A stretch of DNA of 64,000 bases from Georgenia faecalis. Lineage in GTDB: Bacteria > Actinomycetota > Actinomycetes > Actinomycetales > Actinomycetaceae. Each line of letters begins with the position of its first letter. The stretch's first letter is position 1. Below, piece by piece: positions 18,808 through 27,334 of this stretch. The position numbers and the translations under genes are program-made. The notes under the pieces were generated by a model. It was not told the DNA's origin. It was given only the letters and a program-made list of their open reading frames with translations, and did no database searches. The stretch is from assembly GCF_003710105.1 (NCBI RefSeq), contig NZ_CP033325.1, positions 3,162,001-3,226,000 on the forward strand, written 5' to 3'.

Positions 18808-19967
18808 GGGCCCCGCTCACCATCGCGGGCGTCGAGCTGCGCCGCTTCCTGCGCGACCGCTCGAACATCTTCTTCGTCTTCCTCTTCCCGCTGCTCCTCG
18901 TCCTCATCCTCGGGGCGCAGTTCGGCGGGGACGGCACCCAGGGGCGGGTGGTCGTCGTCGGCGACGCGAGCTCGCTGCGCACCGAGCTGGTGGCCGCGCT
19001 CGAGGACGACGGCGTCACCGTCACCTCGGCGGGGGCCGACGAGGCCACCGAGCAGGTGGCCCGGGGCCGCGTGGACGCCGCGCTCGTCGTCCCGGCGTCC
19101 GCCGCGGCGGCGTTCGACGACGGCGCGGAGGTCACGCTCGAGGTGGTGCCCGCCGCCCAGCAGGGCGCCCGGTTGGCCGTCCAGCAGGTGCGCACGGCCG
19201 CCGCCGCCGTCGCCACCGGGCAGGGACAGGTCCGGGCCCTCACGCAGGCGGGCCTCGACGAGGCGGCCGCGCAGGACGCGCTCGCCGCCGCGTCGACGGA
19301 GATGGCCCCGCCGACCCTCGCCGTCGTCGACGTGGACGAGGTGGCACAGGAGTTCGCCGGGCTGGGCCAGTTCGACCTCGGCGCCGCCGGTCAGACCCTG
19401 CTGTTCGTCTTCCTCATCTCGGCCGCCGGCTCCGCCACCCTCATCCAGTCCCGCCGGCTCGGGGTCATGAACCGCGTCCTCGCCGCCCCGGTGTCCACCG
19501 GTCAGGCCCTCGCCGGCCAGGCGCTCGGCCGGTTCGTCATCGCCCTCTTCCAGGGGGCGTACATCATGCTCACCACCGCGCTGCTCTTCGACGTCGACTG
19601 GGGCAACATCGCTCTCTCGCTCCTCGTCCTCGCGGCGTTCGCCGCCGTGGCGGCGGGGGCCGCCATGGTCATCGGCGCGGTGATGGACAACGACGGCGCC
19701 GCGTCCGGCCTCGGCGTGGGCCTGGGTCTGGTCCTCGCGGCCCTCGGCGGCTGCATGGTGCCGCTGGAGGTCTTCCCCGACACCCTCCAGACCATCGCGC
19801 ACGTCACCCCGCACGCATGGGCCTACGACGCCTTCGCCCTCATCCAGCGGCACGACGGCACGCTCGCCGAGATCGCCCCGCAGCTGGGCGTCCTCGCCGC
19901 GATGGCGCTCGCGCTGCTCGCCCTGGGCACCTGGGCGCTGCGCCGGTCGATGGCCCGCGCGCTCTAG
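18804..19967 (+). CDS. ABC-2 type exporter permease (second subunit)
   Basis: This is a 387-residue permease with the same layout as the previous gene product: an N-terminal helix (NIFFVFLFPLLLVLILGAQFGG), an outside domain, a coupling loop ATLIQSRRLGVMNRVLAAPV, and five C-terminal helices. The equal lengths and shared order suggest an old duplication. The start overlaps the previous stop in ATGA. With the ATPase and the first permease it completes a heterodimeric export pump. Confidence 0.92.
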   Translation: MRAPLTIAGVELRRFLRDRSNIFFVFLFPLLLVLILGAQFGGDGTQGRVVVVGDASSLRTELVAALEDDGVTVTSAGADEATEQVARGRVDAALVVPASAAAAFDDGAEVTLEVVPAAQQGARLAVQQVRTAAAAVATGQGQVRALTQAGLDEAAAQDALAAASTEMAPPTLAVVDVDEVAQEFAGLGQFDLGAAGQTLLFVFLISAAGSATLIQSRRLGVMNRVLAAPVSTGQALAGQALGRFVIALFQGAYIMLTTALLFDVDWGNIALSLLVLAAFAAVAAGAAMVIGAVMDNDGAASGLGVGLGLVLAALGGCMVPLEVFPDTLQTIAHVTPHAWAYDAFALIQRHDGTLAEIAPQLGVLAAMALALLALGTWALRRSMARAL

Positions 19968-20041
19968 CAGCCGCAGGGGCATGAGCGACGCCCGTGTGAT
20001 TGGCTCACCGGACGACATGACGGGCGGAGGGAGACGAGGCG

Positions 20042-21364
20042 GTGAGCGAGCGGACGAAGCCGGCGTTCGCGCTGCGACTGGCGGCGGGAGCGTACCGGTT
20101 CCGGGAGAGCCTGTTCCTCCTGCCGACCCTCGTCGTGGCCGGCGGCCTGGCGCTCGCTGCGCTGACCACCCGCATCGACGACGCGATCGGGGACCGGCCG
20201 ATCCCGCTCACGGTGAGCATGGACACCACCGCGGCGACGTGGCTCGTCAGCACCGTCGCCGGGGCCATGATCACGACGGCGGGCGTGGTCTTCTCCCTCA
20301 CCGTGGTCAGTCTCCAGCTCGCCTCGAGCCAGTTCTCGCCGCGCGTCATGCGCTCGTTCATCCGCGACCGGTTGAGCCAGCTCGTCATCGGCCTGCTCGT
20401 CGCGACCTTCGTGTACTGCGTCCTCACCCTGCCCAGCCTGCGTGGTGAGGGGACCGGCCCGGCGCCGCGGGTGTCAGTGACGGTCGCGATCGTCCTCGCG
20501 GTGGTCACCGTCGTGGCGATCATCGCCCACCTCGACCACCTCGCCCACCGCCTGCAGGTGGGGCACCTTGCCCGGGACATCGCCGCCGAGGGCCTCGCGG
20601 TCATCGGCCGGATACGCGCGGAGCCCCGCGGACTCACGCGGAGCGAGGCCGCGCTCACCCCGCCCGCCTCGGTGCTCCGGGTGCACACGGACACCGGGGG
20701 CTGGGTGAGCCAGGTGGACACCGCTCGTCTCCTTGCCGCCGTCCCGGCGGGGACCACGGTGCGCCTGGAGACCCGCGTCGGGGCCTACCTCCACCAGGGC
20801 GAGCCGCTCGTCACCGTGTGGCCGCCGCCCCTGGACGACGGGGCGGAGCGGGCGCTGGCCGCCGCCGTGGCCGTGAGCGACAGCCGGACGATGCAGCAGG
20901 ACGTCGACTTCGCCCTGCGCCAGCTCGTCGACGTCGGGCTGCGGGCGTTGAGCGCGGCGATCAACGATCCCAGCACGGCCGTGGAGGTGACGTTGCGCGT
21001 CGGGGGGCTCATGCGTGAGCTGCTGGTCACCGACTTCGCTCGGGCCGTCACCGACGGGCGGGGCCGCGTGTTCGTGCGGCCCTGGGACCTCGACCACACG
21101 GAGTACATCGCCCACGCCTTCGACCAGCTCCGCCAGGCCGCCCCACCCCAGCCGCAGGTGGTCGCCGCGCTGCTGCGGGTGCTGCGCATGCTCATCGCGC
21201 ACGTCGAGCAGGCGGGCCGGCCCGAGCACGTGCCGGCACTCCGGGCGCAGATCGACCTCCTGCTCGACGGCGTCGACGCCCAGTCCGGCCTGCACCCCCA
21301 CGACGTGGCCCGGCTGCACGCCATGGCCGCCGACGCGACGGATCCCGCCGAGCACGGGCGGTAG
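20042..21364 (+). CDS. DUF2254 family membrane protein
   Basis: This is a 440-residue protein with about four N-terminal membrane helices (to residue 165), including GVVFSLTVVSLQLASSQFSPRVMRSFIRDR, the sequence by which the DUF2254 family is recognised. A soluble C-terminal region follows with RTMQQDVDFALRQLVDVGLRALSAAINDPSTA. The family's biochemical role is unknown. GTG20042 has a GGAGGGAGACGAGG ribosome site. It stands alone, 74 bases after the exporter operon, and an acyltransferase remnant starts directly after its stop. Confidence 0.9.
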   Translation: MSERTKPAFALRLAAGAYRFRESLFLLPTLVVAGGLALAALTTRIDDAIGDRPIPLTVSMDTTAATWLVSTVAGAMITTAGVVFSLTVVSLQLASSQFSPRVMRSFIRDRLSQLVIGLLVATFVYCVLTLPSLRGEGTGPAPRVSVTVAIVLAVVTVVAIIAHLDHLAHRLQVGHLARDIAAEGLAVIGRIRAEPRGLTRSEAALTPPASVLRVHTDTGGWVSQVDTARLLAAVPAGTTVRLETRVGAYLHQGEPLVTVWPPPLDDGAERALAAAVAVSDSRTMQQDVDFALRQLVDVGLRALSAAINDPSTAVEVTLRVGGLMRELLVTDFARAVTDGRGRVFVRPWDLDHTEYIAHAFDQLRQAAPPQPQVVAALLRVLRMLIAHVEQAGRPEHVPALRAQIDLLLDGVDAQSGLHPHDVARLHAMAADATDPAEHGR

Positions 21365-21759
21365 GCCCCGCCCTCACCCTCGCGACGGTCGCCACGCCGG
21401 TGGTCATCGGGATCCTTTGCGCCGCCGTCATCATCTCGGCGGTGAGCCACGAGCGGCGTGGCGGGCGGTCGACCCTCGTCACGCGGCCGCTGGTGCGCCT
21501 CGGGGAGTGGTCGTACGCGTTCTACCTCCTCCACGCGACGCTCATCTACGCCGTGCGCGCCGCCGTCGGGAAGCTCGACCCCTCGTGGGGGAACCTTCTG
21601 TGGCACGTCCCGATACTCCTGACCTCGCTCCTCGCGGCAGCCGCCGGGCACCACCTCGTCGAGAAGCCGGTCGAGCGGCGGCTGCGCAGCGCGTGGGACC
21701 GTCGCCGCGCTGCCAGGGCGAGCACCGAGGTCACGGCGACGGCCACCCCCACGGCGTAA
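21364..21759 (+). pseudogene. Acyltransferase-3 (OafA/YrhL-like) C-terminal remnant
   Basis: An open frame beginning at the DUF2254 stop codon encodes about 130 residues. They match only the last helices of a membrane O-acyltransferase: LTLATVATPVVIGILCAAVI, then LVRLGEWSYAFYLLHATLIYAV, and HHLVEKPVERRLRSAW. A complete enzyme has about 350-400 residues, with the catalytic His and other motifs near the N-terminus, all missing here. A GTG at 21400 could start a 119-residue product but has no ribosome site. It is most likely the relic of a deletion whose left breakpoint lies at or near the end of the DUF2254 gene. Confidence 0.75.
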
Positions 21760-21821
21760 GGACCTCACGTGCGCGCAACCGGACGTCGGGGGCGCCCCCC
21801 GACCGTGCCACCATCGGGACC

Positions 21822-22415
21822 ATGACGTCCTCCCTCGGAGCGCCCAGCCTCGGATCCGTGCCGGTCCTCGTCGGCGAGCTCACCCTGCTGCGTCCGTTCA
21901 CCGTCGACGACGCCGACGCGATGGCCGAGATCCTGCGCGACCCCGAGGTCAACCGGCTGACCGGCTCGGTGCGCACGAGCGCCGAGGCAGAGGCGGCCGC
22001 GCCCGACCTCGACCGGCTGCGTGAGTGGTACGGCAGCCGGAGCGACCAGACGGACCGGCTCGACCTCGCCGTCGTCGACCGCGAGACCGGCACGCTCGTC
22101 GGCGAGGTCGTGCTCAACGACTGGGACCCGGACAACGCGTCCTGCAACTTCCGCATCCTCCTCGGCCCGGACGGCCGGGGCCGGGGGCTCGGGACCGAGG
22201 CGACGCGCCTGCTGCTCGACCACGCGTTCGCCGCGATCGGCCTCCACCGGGTCTCGCTCGGGGTCCTCGCCTTCAACCCGCGAGCGCAGCACGTCTACGC
22301 CCGGGCCGGCTTCGTCGTCGAGGGCGTCGAGCGCGAGGCGCACCTCTTCGACGGCGAGTGGGTGGACTCCGTCCTTATGGCCGTCCTCGACCACGAGTGG
22401 GCCGCGCGCCGGTAG
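21822..22415 (+). CDS. GNAT family N-acetyltransferase (RimJ/RimL-like)
   Basis: This gene encodes a 197-residue acetyl-CoA-dependent transferase. The N-terminal strand GELTLLRPFTVDDADAMAEIL is followed by the core VGEVVLNDWDPDNASCNFRILLG. The acetyl-CoA loop is GPDGRGRGLGTEATRLLLDHAF, and LHRVSLGVLAFNPRAQHVYARAGFVVEG is the closing motif of the RimL-like subfamily. The substrate may be a protein N-terminus, a small amine or an antibiotic. ATG22822-type upstream alternatives are absent; ATG21822 is the first start after a stop-free gap and has CACCAT 7 bases upstream as a possible leaderless -10. Confidence 0.9.
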   Translation: MTSSLGAPSLGSVPVLVGELTLLRPFTVDDADAMAEILRDPEVNRLTGSVRTSAEAEAAAPDLDRLREWYGSRSDQTDRLDLAVVDRETGTLVGEVVLNDWDPDNASCNFRILLGPDGRGRGLGTEATRLLLDHAFAAIGLHRVSLGVLAFNPRAQHVYARAGFVVEGVEREAHLFDGEWVDSVLMAVLDHEWAARR

Positions 22416-22522
22416 CCCGACACCGGCGATGGCGCTCCGGGTGCCCGGGGGCGCCGCGGGGCGCGGAGCGGGCCGCCGCGCGCGAGCGGTCCGATGCGCG
22501 GACCGCGGCGTCCGGGCGCCGG

Positions 22523-22528
22523 TAGTCT
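22523..22528 (+). promoter_or_regulatory. Candidate -10 element for the five-gene operon
   Basis: TAGTCT (TAnnnT) lies 39 bases before ATG22568, leaving a leader that contains GGAAAGGA as ribosome site. No clear -35 hexamer is seen. It is the only obvious promoter-like string in the 152-base gap after the GNAT gene. Confidence 0.4.
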
Positions 22529-22567
22529 CTCCCGGACGCGTACCCACCCCGGAAAGGACGCTCCTCG

Positions 22568-24214
22568 ATGACGAGCCCGACGAGGGGCGCCGTCGCGCAG
22601 CTGCGCGGCACCGCAGGCGGGCGCCGGCTCTACACCGCCGCGGAGCGCGCCTGGACGAGCGCCCCGCTCAAGGTCGCCCGCCGCACGAGCCTGCGCGCGG
22701 GCACGGCGGCCCTCACCACCACGTACAGCCTGTACAAGGTCCACCCGGCGCTGTGGCGCGTCACCGCGACCCACTACCGCCCGTGGATGGGTGAGTTCGC
22801 CCGCCGGCACGCGTGGATGACCTGCCAGCTCGCCTCGTTGCACGTGCCGGCCTACCGGGACTTCCTCCGCCGCCACGGCTTCACGTTCCGCTGGTGGGAC
22901 CTCGAGAACTACCCGCCGACTGACAAGGACAGCTACGTCACCCGGTACCCCGAGGAGCAGCGGTGCTGGAACGGTGACCTGCAGCTTCGCGGCACCCTCG
23001 TCGACGAGTCCTCCGGCTCCTCCGGGCAGCCGTTCAACTGGGTCCGCGGGCGGGAGGAGCTGGCGGACATCCACCGCAACGTCGCGGGCTTCACCTCGAT
23101 CATGATGCGCGGGGAGGAGCGCCTCTTCGTCATCAACGCCTACTCGATGGGGGCCTGGGCCACCGGCACGAACACGGGCATCGCCATGGCCAAGATCGCC
23201 ATGGTGAAGAACACCGGCCCGGACCTCGACAAGATCGTCGACACGATCACCCACTTCGGTCCCGGCTTCACCTACCTCGTCGCGGCGTACCCACCGTTCC
23301 TCAAGGACGTCCGCGACCGCCTCGACGCCGTGGGCCTGGACTGGTCCGCCTACCGGATGCACGGGCTCGTCGGCGGGGAAGGCATGACGGAGGCGCTGCG
23401 CGACTACTGCGAGCAGCGGTTCCTCACCGTCCGCTCCGGCTACGGCGCCTCCGACCTCACCATCGGCATCGCCGGCGAGACCGAGCTCACGGTGTTCCTG
23501 CGCCGGGCGCTCCTGGCGGACCACGACCTGCGCGAGGCGGTCCTCGGACCCGGCGAGGCGCGGACCCCGATGATCTTCCAGTACAACCCGCTCGAGACCT
23601 ACCTCGAGACCGACGCGCACGGCGAGATCCTGTGCACCCTCACGTCGACCTCCGTCCTCTCGCCCAAGCTGCGCTACAACATCCACGACGAGGGCGCGCT
23701 GCTGGAGTGGCAGGACCTCGCCGCCATCATGAGGCGCTTCCCGCGGTGGCGGCACGCCGCCCGGGCGGCCTGGGCGGAGCAGGGCATGAAGCTGCCGCTC
23801 CTGCTGCTGTACGGCCGCGCGGACGCCACCATCTCCTTCATGGGCGCGCACATCTACCCGCAGGACGTGGAGAACGGCCTGTACGACTCCCCCGCCCGTG
23901 CCGCGCAGCTCGCCTCGTTCACCCTCACCCTCGAGGCGGTCGCGGGGGACGAGACGGTCCAGCAACCGGTCATCCACCTCGAGCTGCGCGCGGACATCGC
24001 CCTCACCGACGCCGACCGCGACGCACTCGCGCACGGCGCGCGGGAGGGCGTGGTCGGTTATCTCGCGCGCGTGAGCCGCGACTTCGCCCAGTCGCTGGAG
24101 GAGTCGGAGCGCAGCGGCGACATCGCCGTGCGGGTCCACGACTACTCCACCGGGCCGTTCGCCGAGGGCGGGTCCGCGCTCAAGCGGGTCTACCTGCGCG
24201 GTGAGCCCTCGTGA
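22568..24214 (+). CDS. PaaK/CapK-like adenylate-forming enzyme
   Basis: This is a 548-residue protein related to phenylacetate-CoA ligase and coenzyme F390 synthetase-like enzymes, which activate a carboxylic acid with ATP. The nucleotide-binding loop is VDESSGSSGQPFNWVRGREEL (about residues 139-159), with GYGASDLTIGIAGE further on as the A5-type motif. The C-terminal portion has LLLLYGRADATISFMGAHIYPQDVENGL, matching the hinge region of the PaaK group. There is no carrier-protein domain and no signal peptide. It is first in a run of five genes with small overlaps. The acid substrate is unknown; CoA, AMP or amide ligation are all possible outcomes. Confidence 0.8.
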   Translation: MTSPTRGAVAQLRGTAGGRRLYTAAERAWTSAPLKVARRTSLRAGTAALTTTYSLYKVHPALWRVTATHYRPWMGEFARRHAWMTCQLASLHVPAYRDFLRRHGFTFRWWDLENYPPTDKDSYVTRYPEEQRCWNGDLQLRGTLVDESSGSSGQPFNWVRGREELADIHRNVAGFTSIMMRGEERLFVINAYSMGAWATGTNTGIAMAKIAMVKNTGPDLDKIVDTITHFGPGFTYLVAAYPPFLKDVRDRLDAVGLDWSAYRMHGLVGGEGMTEALRDYCEQRFLTVRSGYGASDLTIGIAGETELTVFLRRALLADHDLREAVLGPGEARTPMIFQYNPLETYLETDAHGEILCTLTSTSVLSPKLRYNIHDEGALLEWQDLAAIMRRFPRWRHAARAAWAEQGMKLPLLLLYGRADATISFMGAHIYPQDVENGLYDSPARAAQLASFTLTLEAVAGDETVQQPVIHLELRADIALTDADRDALAHGAREGVVGYLARVSRDFAQSLEESERSGDIAVRVHDYSTGPFAEGGSALKRVYLRGEPS

Positions 24215-24558
24215 TGCGCGTGCGGGGCGAGGAGCCGCGGCGCGAGGCCGCCGACGCGACGTCCGTGTTCGTGGGGGCGACCCGCTACACGAGCCCGCTC
24301 GCCTGGCTCCGCCTGGCGCCCCGGTGGTTCGCGATGGTCCGCCAGCTCAAGCGGATGCCGGGCTACGTGCACCACCAGGTCTACTACGAGCCGCCGTTCA
24401 CCCTGGGCACTATCGGGTTCTTCGCCACGCGGGAGGACCTGCTGCGGTTCTCGCGTACCGGGGCGCACCGCGAGCTCATGGGGTGGGCGGTCGACGGGAC
24501 CCGCAACGCCACCGGTGGCTACATCCGGCTGTACGGCTCGGACGGGGGGCGAGCGTGA
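24211..24558 (+). CDS. Small ABM-fold monooxygenase-like protein, copy 1
   Basis: This is a 115-residue protein (114 if the ATG at 24214 is used). Its core FVGATRYTSPLAWLRLAPRWFAMVRQLKRMPGY and LGTIGFFATREDLLRFSRTGAHRELMGWA resembles dimeric alpha/beta-barrel proteins of the DUF4188/CrtA-like group. These are heme-binding or cofactor-free monooxygenases, or simply ligand-binding. The next gene is a clear paralogue. It starts at GTG24211, overlapping the ligase stop by four bases. It ends before the C-terminal section found in copy 2. Enzymatic activity is inferred only from the fold resemblance. Confidence 0.6.
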   Translation: MMRVRGEEPRREAADATSVFVGATRYTSPLAWLRLAPRWFAMVRQLKRMPGYVHHQVYYEPPFTLGTIGFFATREDLLRFSRTGAHRELMGWAVDGTRNATGGYIRLYGSDGGRA

Positions 24559-25016
24559 GGACCGACGACTTCTCGCAGGCGCCCCCGATCGGTCAGGCGC
24601 AGGCCATGTTCGTCAGCGGCACCCGCCTGTCGTCGCCGCGGGCGTGGCTGCGGCACGCGCGCGCTCACGCTGCGCTCGCCGCCCGGATGAGGACCGCGCC
24701 GGGGTACCGGGGGCACCGGCGCTACTGGCAGCCGCCGGCCACCCTCGGCACGATCGGGTGGTTCGCCACCGAGGAGGACCTCTTGCGCTTCGCCCGGACC
24801 GGCGCCCACCGCGGACTGGCCGACTGGGCCGCGGGGCGCAGCGCCGCCACCGGCAGCTGGGTCCGCGTCTACGCGGCCGAGACGTCCGGCTACACCAACG
24901 GCGTCTGGCGGGCCGAGGGCGACGTCATGGCGCACATCGAACGGTTCACCCCCGTGGGCGGGGAGACGGTGGGTCCGCCGGTCCGGCGCGCGGCCCGCGG
25001 CCCGCGCGAGCCGTGA
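24555..25016 (+). CDS. Small ABM-fold monooxygenase-like protein, copy 2
   Basis: This is a 153-residue paralogue of the preceding protein. Shared blocks are FVSGTRLSSPRAWLRHAR, APGYRGHRRYWQPPATLGTIG, and WFATEEDLLRFARTGAHRGL. It has about 40 more residues at the C-terminus (YTNGVWRAEGDVMAHIERFTPVG). GTG24555 overlaps the copy 1 stop by four bases. The two could form a heterodimer, since ABM-fold proteins dimerise through this barrel. The remote similarity to DUF4188/CrtA-type proteins gives no firm substrate. Confidence 0.6.
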   Translation: MRTDDFSQAPPIGQAQAMFVSGTRLSSPRAWLRHARAHAALAARMRTAPGYRGHRRYWQPPATLGTIGWFATEEDLLRFARTGAHRGLADWAAGRSAATGSWVRVYAAETSGYTNGVWRAEGDVMAHIERFTPVGGETVGPPVRRAARGPREP

Positions 25017-25029
25017 GCCGGTGGGGGCG

Positions 25030-26160
25030 ATGACGCAGGAGGGCGCCGCGCAGGTGCGCGTCGAGCCGGTCCGCTCGCGTGCCGACCTGCGAGCCTTCCT
25101 CGACCTCCCGCTGCGGCTCCACCCACGCACCCACGCCGTGCCGCTGTTCCAGGACACCGTCAAGCGCTGGTGGCGCGGCGTCGGGCCGCACACCCCGCAC
25201 GGCCCGGTCGAGCTCGTGCTGGCCCGGGACACCTCCGGGCGCGTCGTCGGGCGCAGCACCGTGCACAGCGACGAGCGCATGGACCGCAAGCTCGGCGAGC
25301 CCGTCCAGCTCCTCGGGGCGACGGAGTTCACCGGCGCCCACGTCCTGCGCGCGCTCACCGCACATGCCTCGCGGCGCGCCCGCGAGCAGGGGCGGGGCAC
25401 CCTGCTCGGCCCGGTGTCCCTGCTGCCGAACCAGACAGGCGGCGTCATCACGTCCGGGCACGGTGAGCGCGGATTCGTCGACTCCCCGTGGAACCCGCCC
25501 TCCTACCCCGCCGCGTGGGAGGCCGCGGGGTTCGACCGCGTGTGGCCGGCAGCGACGTGGATCGTCGAGGACCTGCGCGGGCTCGATGCCGACGCCGTCT
25601 TCCCCCGCGGCGCGGGCGAGCGGGACGGGATCGAGGTGCACCGCGGGCACCGTCGGCGCTTCGGGGAACAGCTGCCGATCCTGCGCGGCATGCTCAACGC
25701 GAGCTTCGCCGAGCTTCCGTACTACACCCCCATCACGGCGGCGGAGCTCGCCGCGGCCACCGACGGGCTGGCGTGGCTGCTGGACGAGTCGCTCCTGCTG
25801 TGGGCGAGTGAGCGCGGGGAGCCCGTGGCGTTCGTGCTCGTCGTGCCGGACGTCAGCGGGTTCGTCATGTCGACCGGTGGACGGATGGCGCTGCTCGACC
25901 AGGTGCGCCTGCTCGCGACGCGCCGGGCCCTGCCCCGGGAGGCGGTGCTCATCATCAAGGGCACGGTGCCGCAGGCGCGTGGCCGGGGCCTCATGACACT
26001 GCTCTCGCACCGGCTGCTGGCGAACCTCGTCGCGGGCGGGTACGAGACGCTCCGGGTGACGTTCGTGGGTGAGGAGAACGCCGCCTCCGCGGCCCAGTTC
26101 GCCGCGATGGGTGGGCGCCCCCTGCACGATGTGTGCTTCTACCGCCGGCCGGCCGGATGA
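25030..26160 (+). CDS. GNAT-like two-domain protein of unknown specificity
   Basis: This is a 376-residue protein. Residues 1-120 (VEPVRSRADLRAFLDLPLRLH) and the C-terminal part (LIIKGTVPQARGRGLMTLLSHRLLANLVAGGYETLRVTFVGEENAASAAQF) look like a GNAT fold, with PQARGRGLMT in the place of the acetyl-CoA loop. The central region (WNPPSYPAAWEAAGFDRVWPAATWIVEDL) is seen in large actinobacterial GNAT-like proteins of unknown role. ATG25030 is preferred because GTGGGGG lies just upstream; GTG25021 is also possible. It is the fourth gene of the unit, 13 bases after copy 2. It may acylate or condense the product of the ligase. Confidence 0.65.
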   Translation: MTQEGAAQVRVEPVRSRADLRAFLDLPLRLHPRTHAVPLFQDTVKRWWRGVGPHTPHGPVELVLARDTSGRVVGRSTVHSDERMDRKLGEPVQLLGATEFTGAHVLRALTAHASRRAREQGRGTLLGPVSLLPNQTGGVITSGHGERGFVDSPWNPPSYPAAWEAAGFDRVWPAATWIVEDLRGLDADAVFPRGAGERDGIEVHRGHRRRFGEQLPILRGMLNASFAELPYYTPITAAELAAATDGLAWLLDESLLLWASERGEPVAFVLVVPDVSGFVMSTGGRMALLDQVRLLATRRALPREAVLIIKGTVPQARGRGLMTLLSHRLLANLVAGGYETLRVTFVGEENAASAAQFAAMGGRPLHDVCFYRRPAG

Positions 26161-27182
26161 CGTCCTCCGGCGGCGGGCGGGCGACACCCGCCCAGCAGGT
26201 GCTGGCCAGGTCCGCCGACTGGGGCCGGGCGCCCAGCGCCCACAACACCCAGCCGTGGCACCTCACCGAGTCCGGGCCGGACGCGCTCGCCCTGGGCTGG
26301 CACCCGGACCGGACGCTGCCGGCGGGAGACCCCAGCGGCCGGGACCTCCTCCTCTCGCTCGGCGCGGTGGCGCAGGCGGTGGAGATCACCGCCTGCGACC
26401 TGGGCCTGCGGGCGTCGACGCGGTGGCGGGTGGACAGGTCCTCCCGTCGCGCCGGCCTCATCAGCCTGGACCGGACCCCGCCGGTTTCGCCATCCCCGGG
26501 TGGCGCGCCCGCCGCGAGCGGGGTGGCCGCCTTCACCGTGGCCGAGCTCCGCGCGCGCCGCACGGCCAGGGGCCCCTACGCCCCGCCGGCCTCGTCGGCG
26601 GAGCAGATCGCCCGCATCGGAGGCTCAGCGGACCTGCCCGACGGGTCTGCGCTCGTCGCCCTGCCCGCTGACCTCGTCGCCCGGGCCCTGCCCGTGGCGG
26701 ACCGGTGGACGTTCGACGGGCCGGCGACGGCCGAGCTGCGCGAGTGGCTGCGGCTGGGCCGTCACCGCAGGGACCGTGACGGCCTCACCGCCCAGGTCCT
26801 GGGCCTGCGGCCGTGGGAGGCCGCCGTCCTACGGCTCTCGCTCTCGCCCGCGCTCCTGCCCGTCCTGCGCGGGACGCGGGCGACCCGGTTGCTGGCGGCC
26901 TCCTCGACCGCCCGCCCGCTGGGCACGGTCGTGGCCCTCACCGCTGTGGCGGACCGGGGCGACGACCACCTCGCCGACCTCGGGCGTGCGCTGCTGCGGA
27001 CCTGGCTCGCTGCCGGGCGCGAAGGGCTGTGGGTCCACCCCCTCAGCCAGCTCCTCGACTGCCCCGAGACCGCGCGGATGGTCGCGGCCGCCACGGCTGG
27101 CACCAACCGTCGCGTCGTGGCCGTCTTTCGGCTCGGGGTCCCACGCCACCCGCCGCCGGCCGCGCGCCGCCTCACCGACTGA
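26157..27182 (+). CDS. Acg-type nitroreductase family protein
   Basis: This is a 341-residue protein resembling the Acg/Rv3131-like FMN-binding nitroreductases, in which two half-domains form one flavin fold. The N-terminal motif ADWGRAPSAHNTQPWHL is diagnostic of this group, followed by DPSGRDLLLSLGAVAQAVEI, LRARRTARGPYAPP, and the C-terminal GLWVHPLSQLLDCPETARMV. The ATG overlaps the previous stop in ATGA, closing a five-gene unit. Substrate reduction or flavin storage are both known of the wider family. No HspX- or DosR-type neighbours are seen. Confidence 0.75.
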   Translation: MTSSGGGRATPAQQVLARSADWGRAPSAHNTQPWHLTESGPDALALGWHPDRTLPAGDPSGRDLLLSLGAVAQAVEITACDLGLRASTRWRVDRSSRRAGLISLDRTPPVSPSPGGAPAASGVAAFTVAELRARRTARGPYAPPASSAEQIARIGGSADLPDGSALVALPADLVARALPVADRWTFDGPATAELREWLRLGRHRRDRDGLTAQVLGLRPWEAAVLRLSLSPALLPVLRGTRATRLLAASSTARPLGTVVALTAVADRGDDHLADLGRALLRTWLAAGREGLWVHPLSQLLDCPETARMVAAATAGTNRRVVAVFRLGVPRHPPPAARRLTD

Positions 27183-27321
27183 TCGGGGAACGGGCCCCAC
27201 GCCCCCGCGCCGGCAGGCCTGTCGGGTCCCGCCTCGTCCTTCGTCACCGGCGCCGGACTCCGGCAGCACGGCCGGCAGGTCAGGGCGACGACGGGCATCA
27301 TGCAGGAACGCCGATCGGCCC

Positions 27322-27327
27322 TACCGT
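27322..27327 (+). promoter_or_regulatory. Candidate leaderless -10 element for the aldo/keto reductase
   Basis: TACCGT ends exactly 7 bases before ATG27335, with no ribosome site in between. This is the same geometry as at 10110, 11570 and 35700. Confidence 0.45.
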
Positions 27328-27334
27328 TGGGCGC

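Noticed and set aside
23000-23060. A non-ribosomal peptide synthetase adenylation domain at the ligase SSGSSGQP motif
   Set aside because: There is no carrier or condensation domain and the C-terminal motifs match PaaK/CapK-like enzymes.
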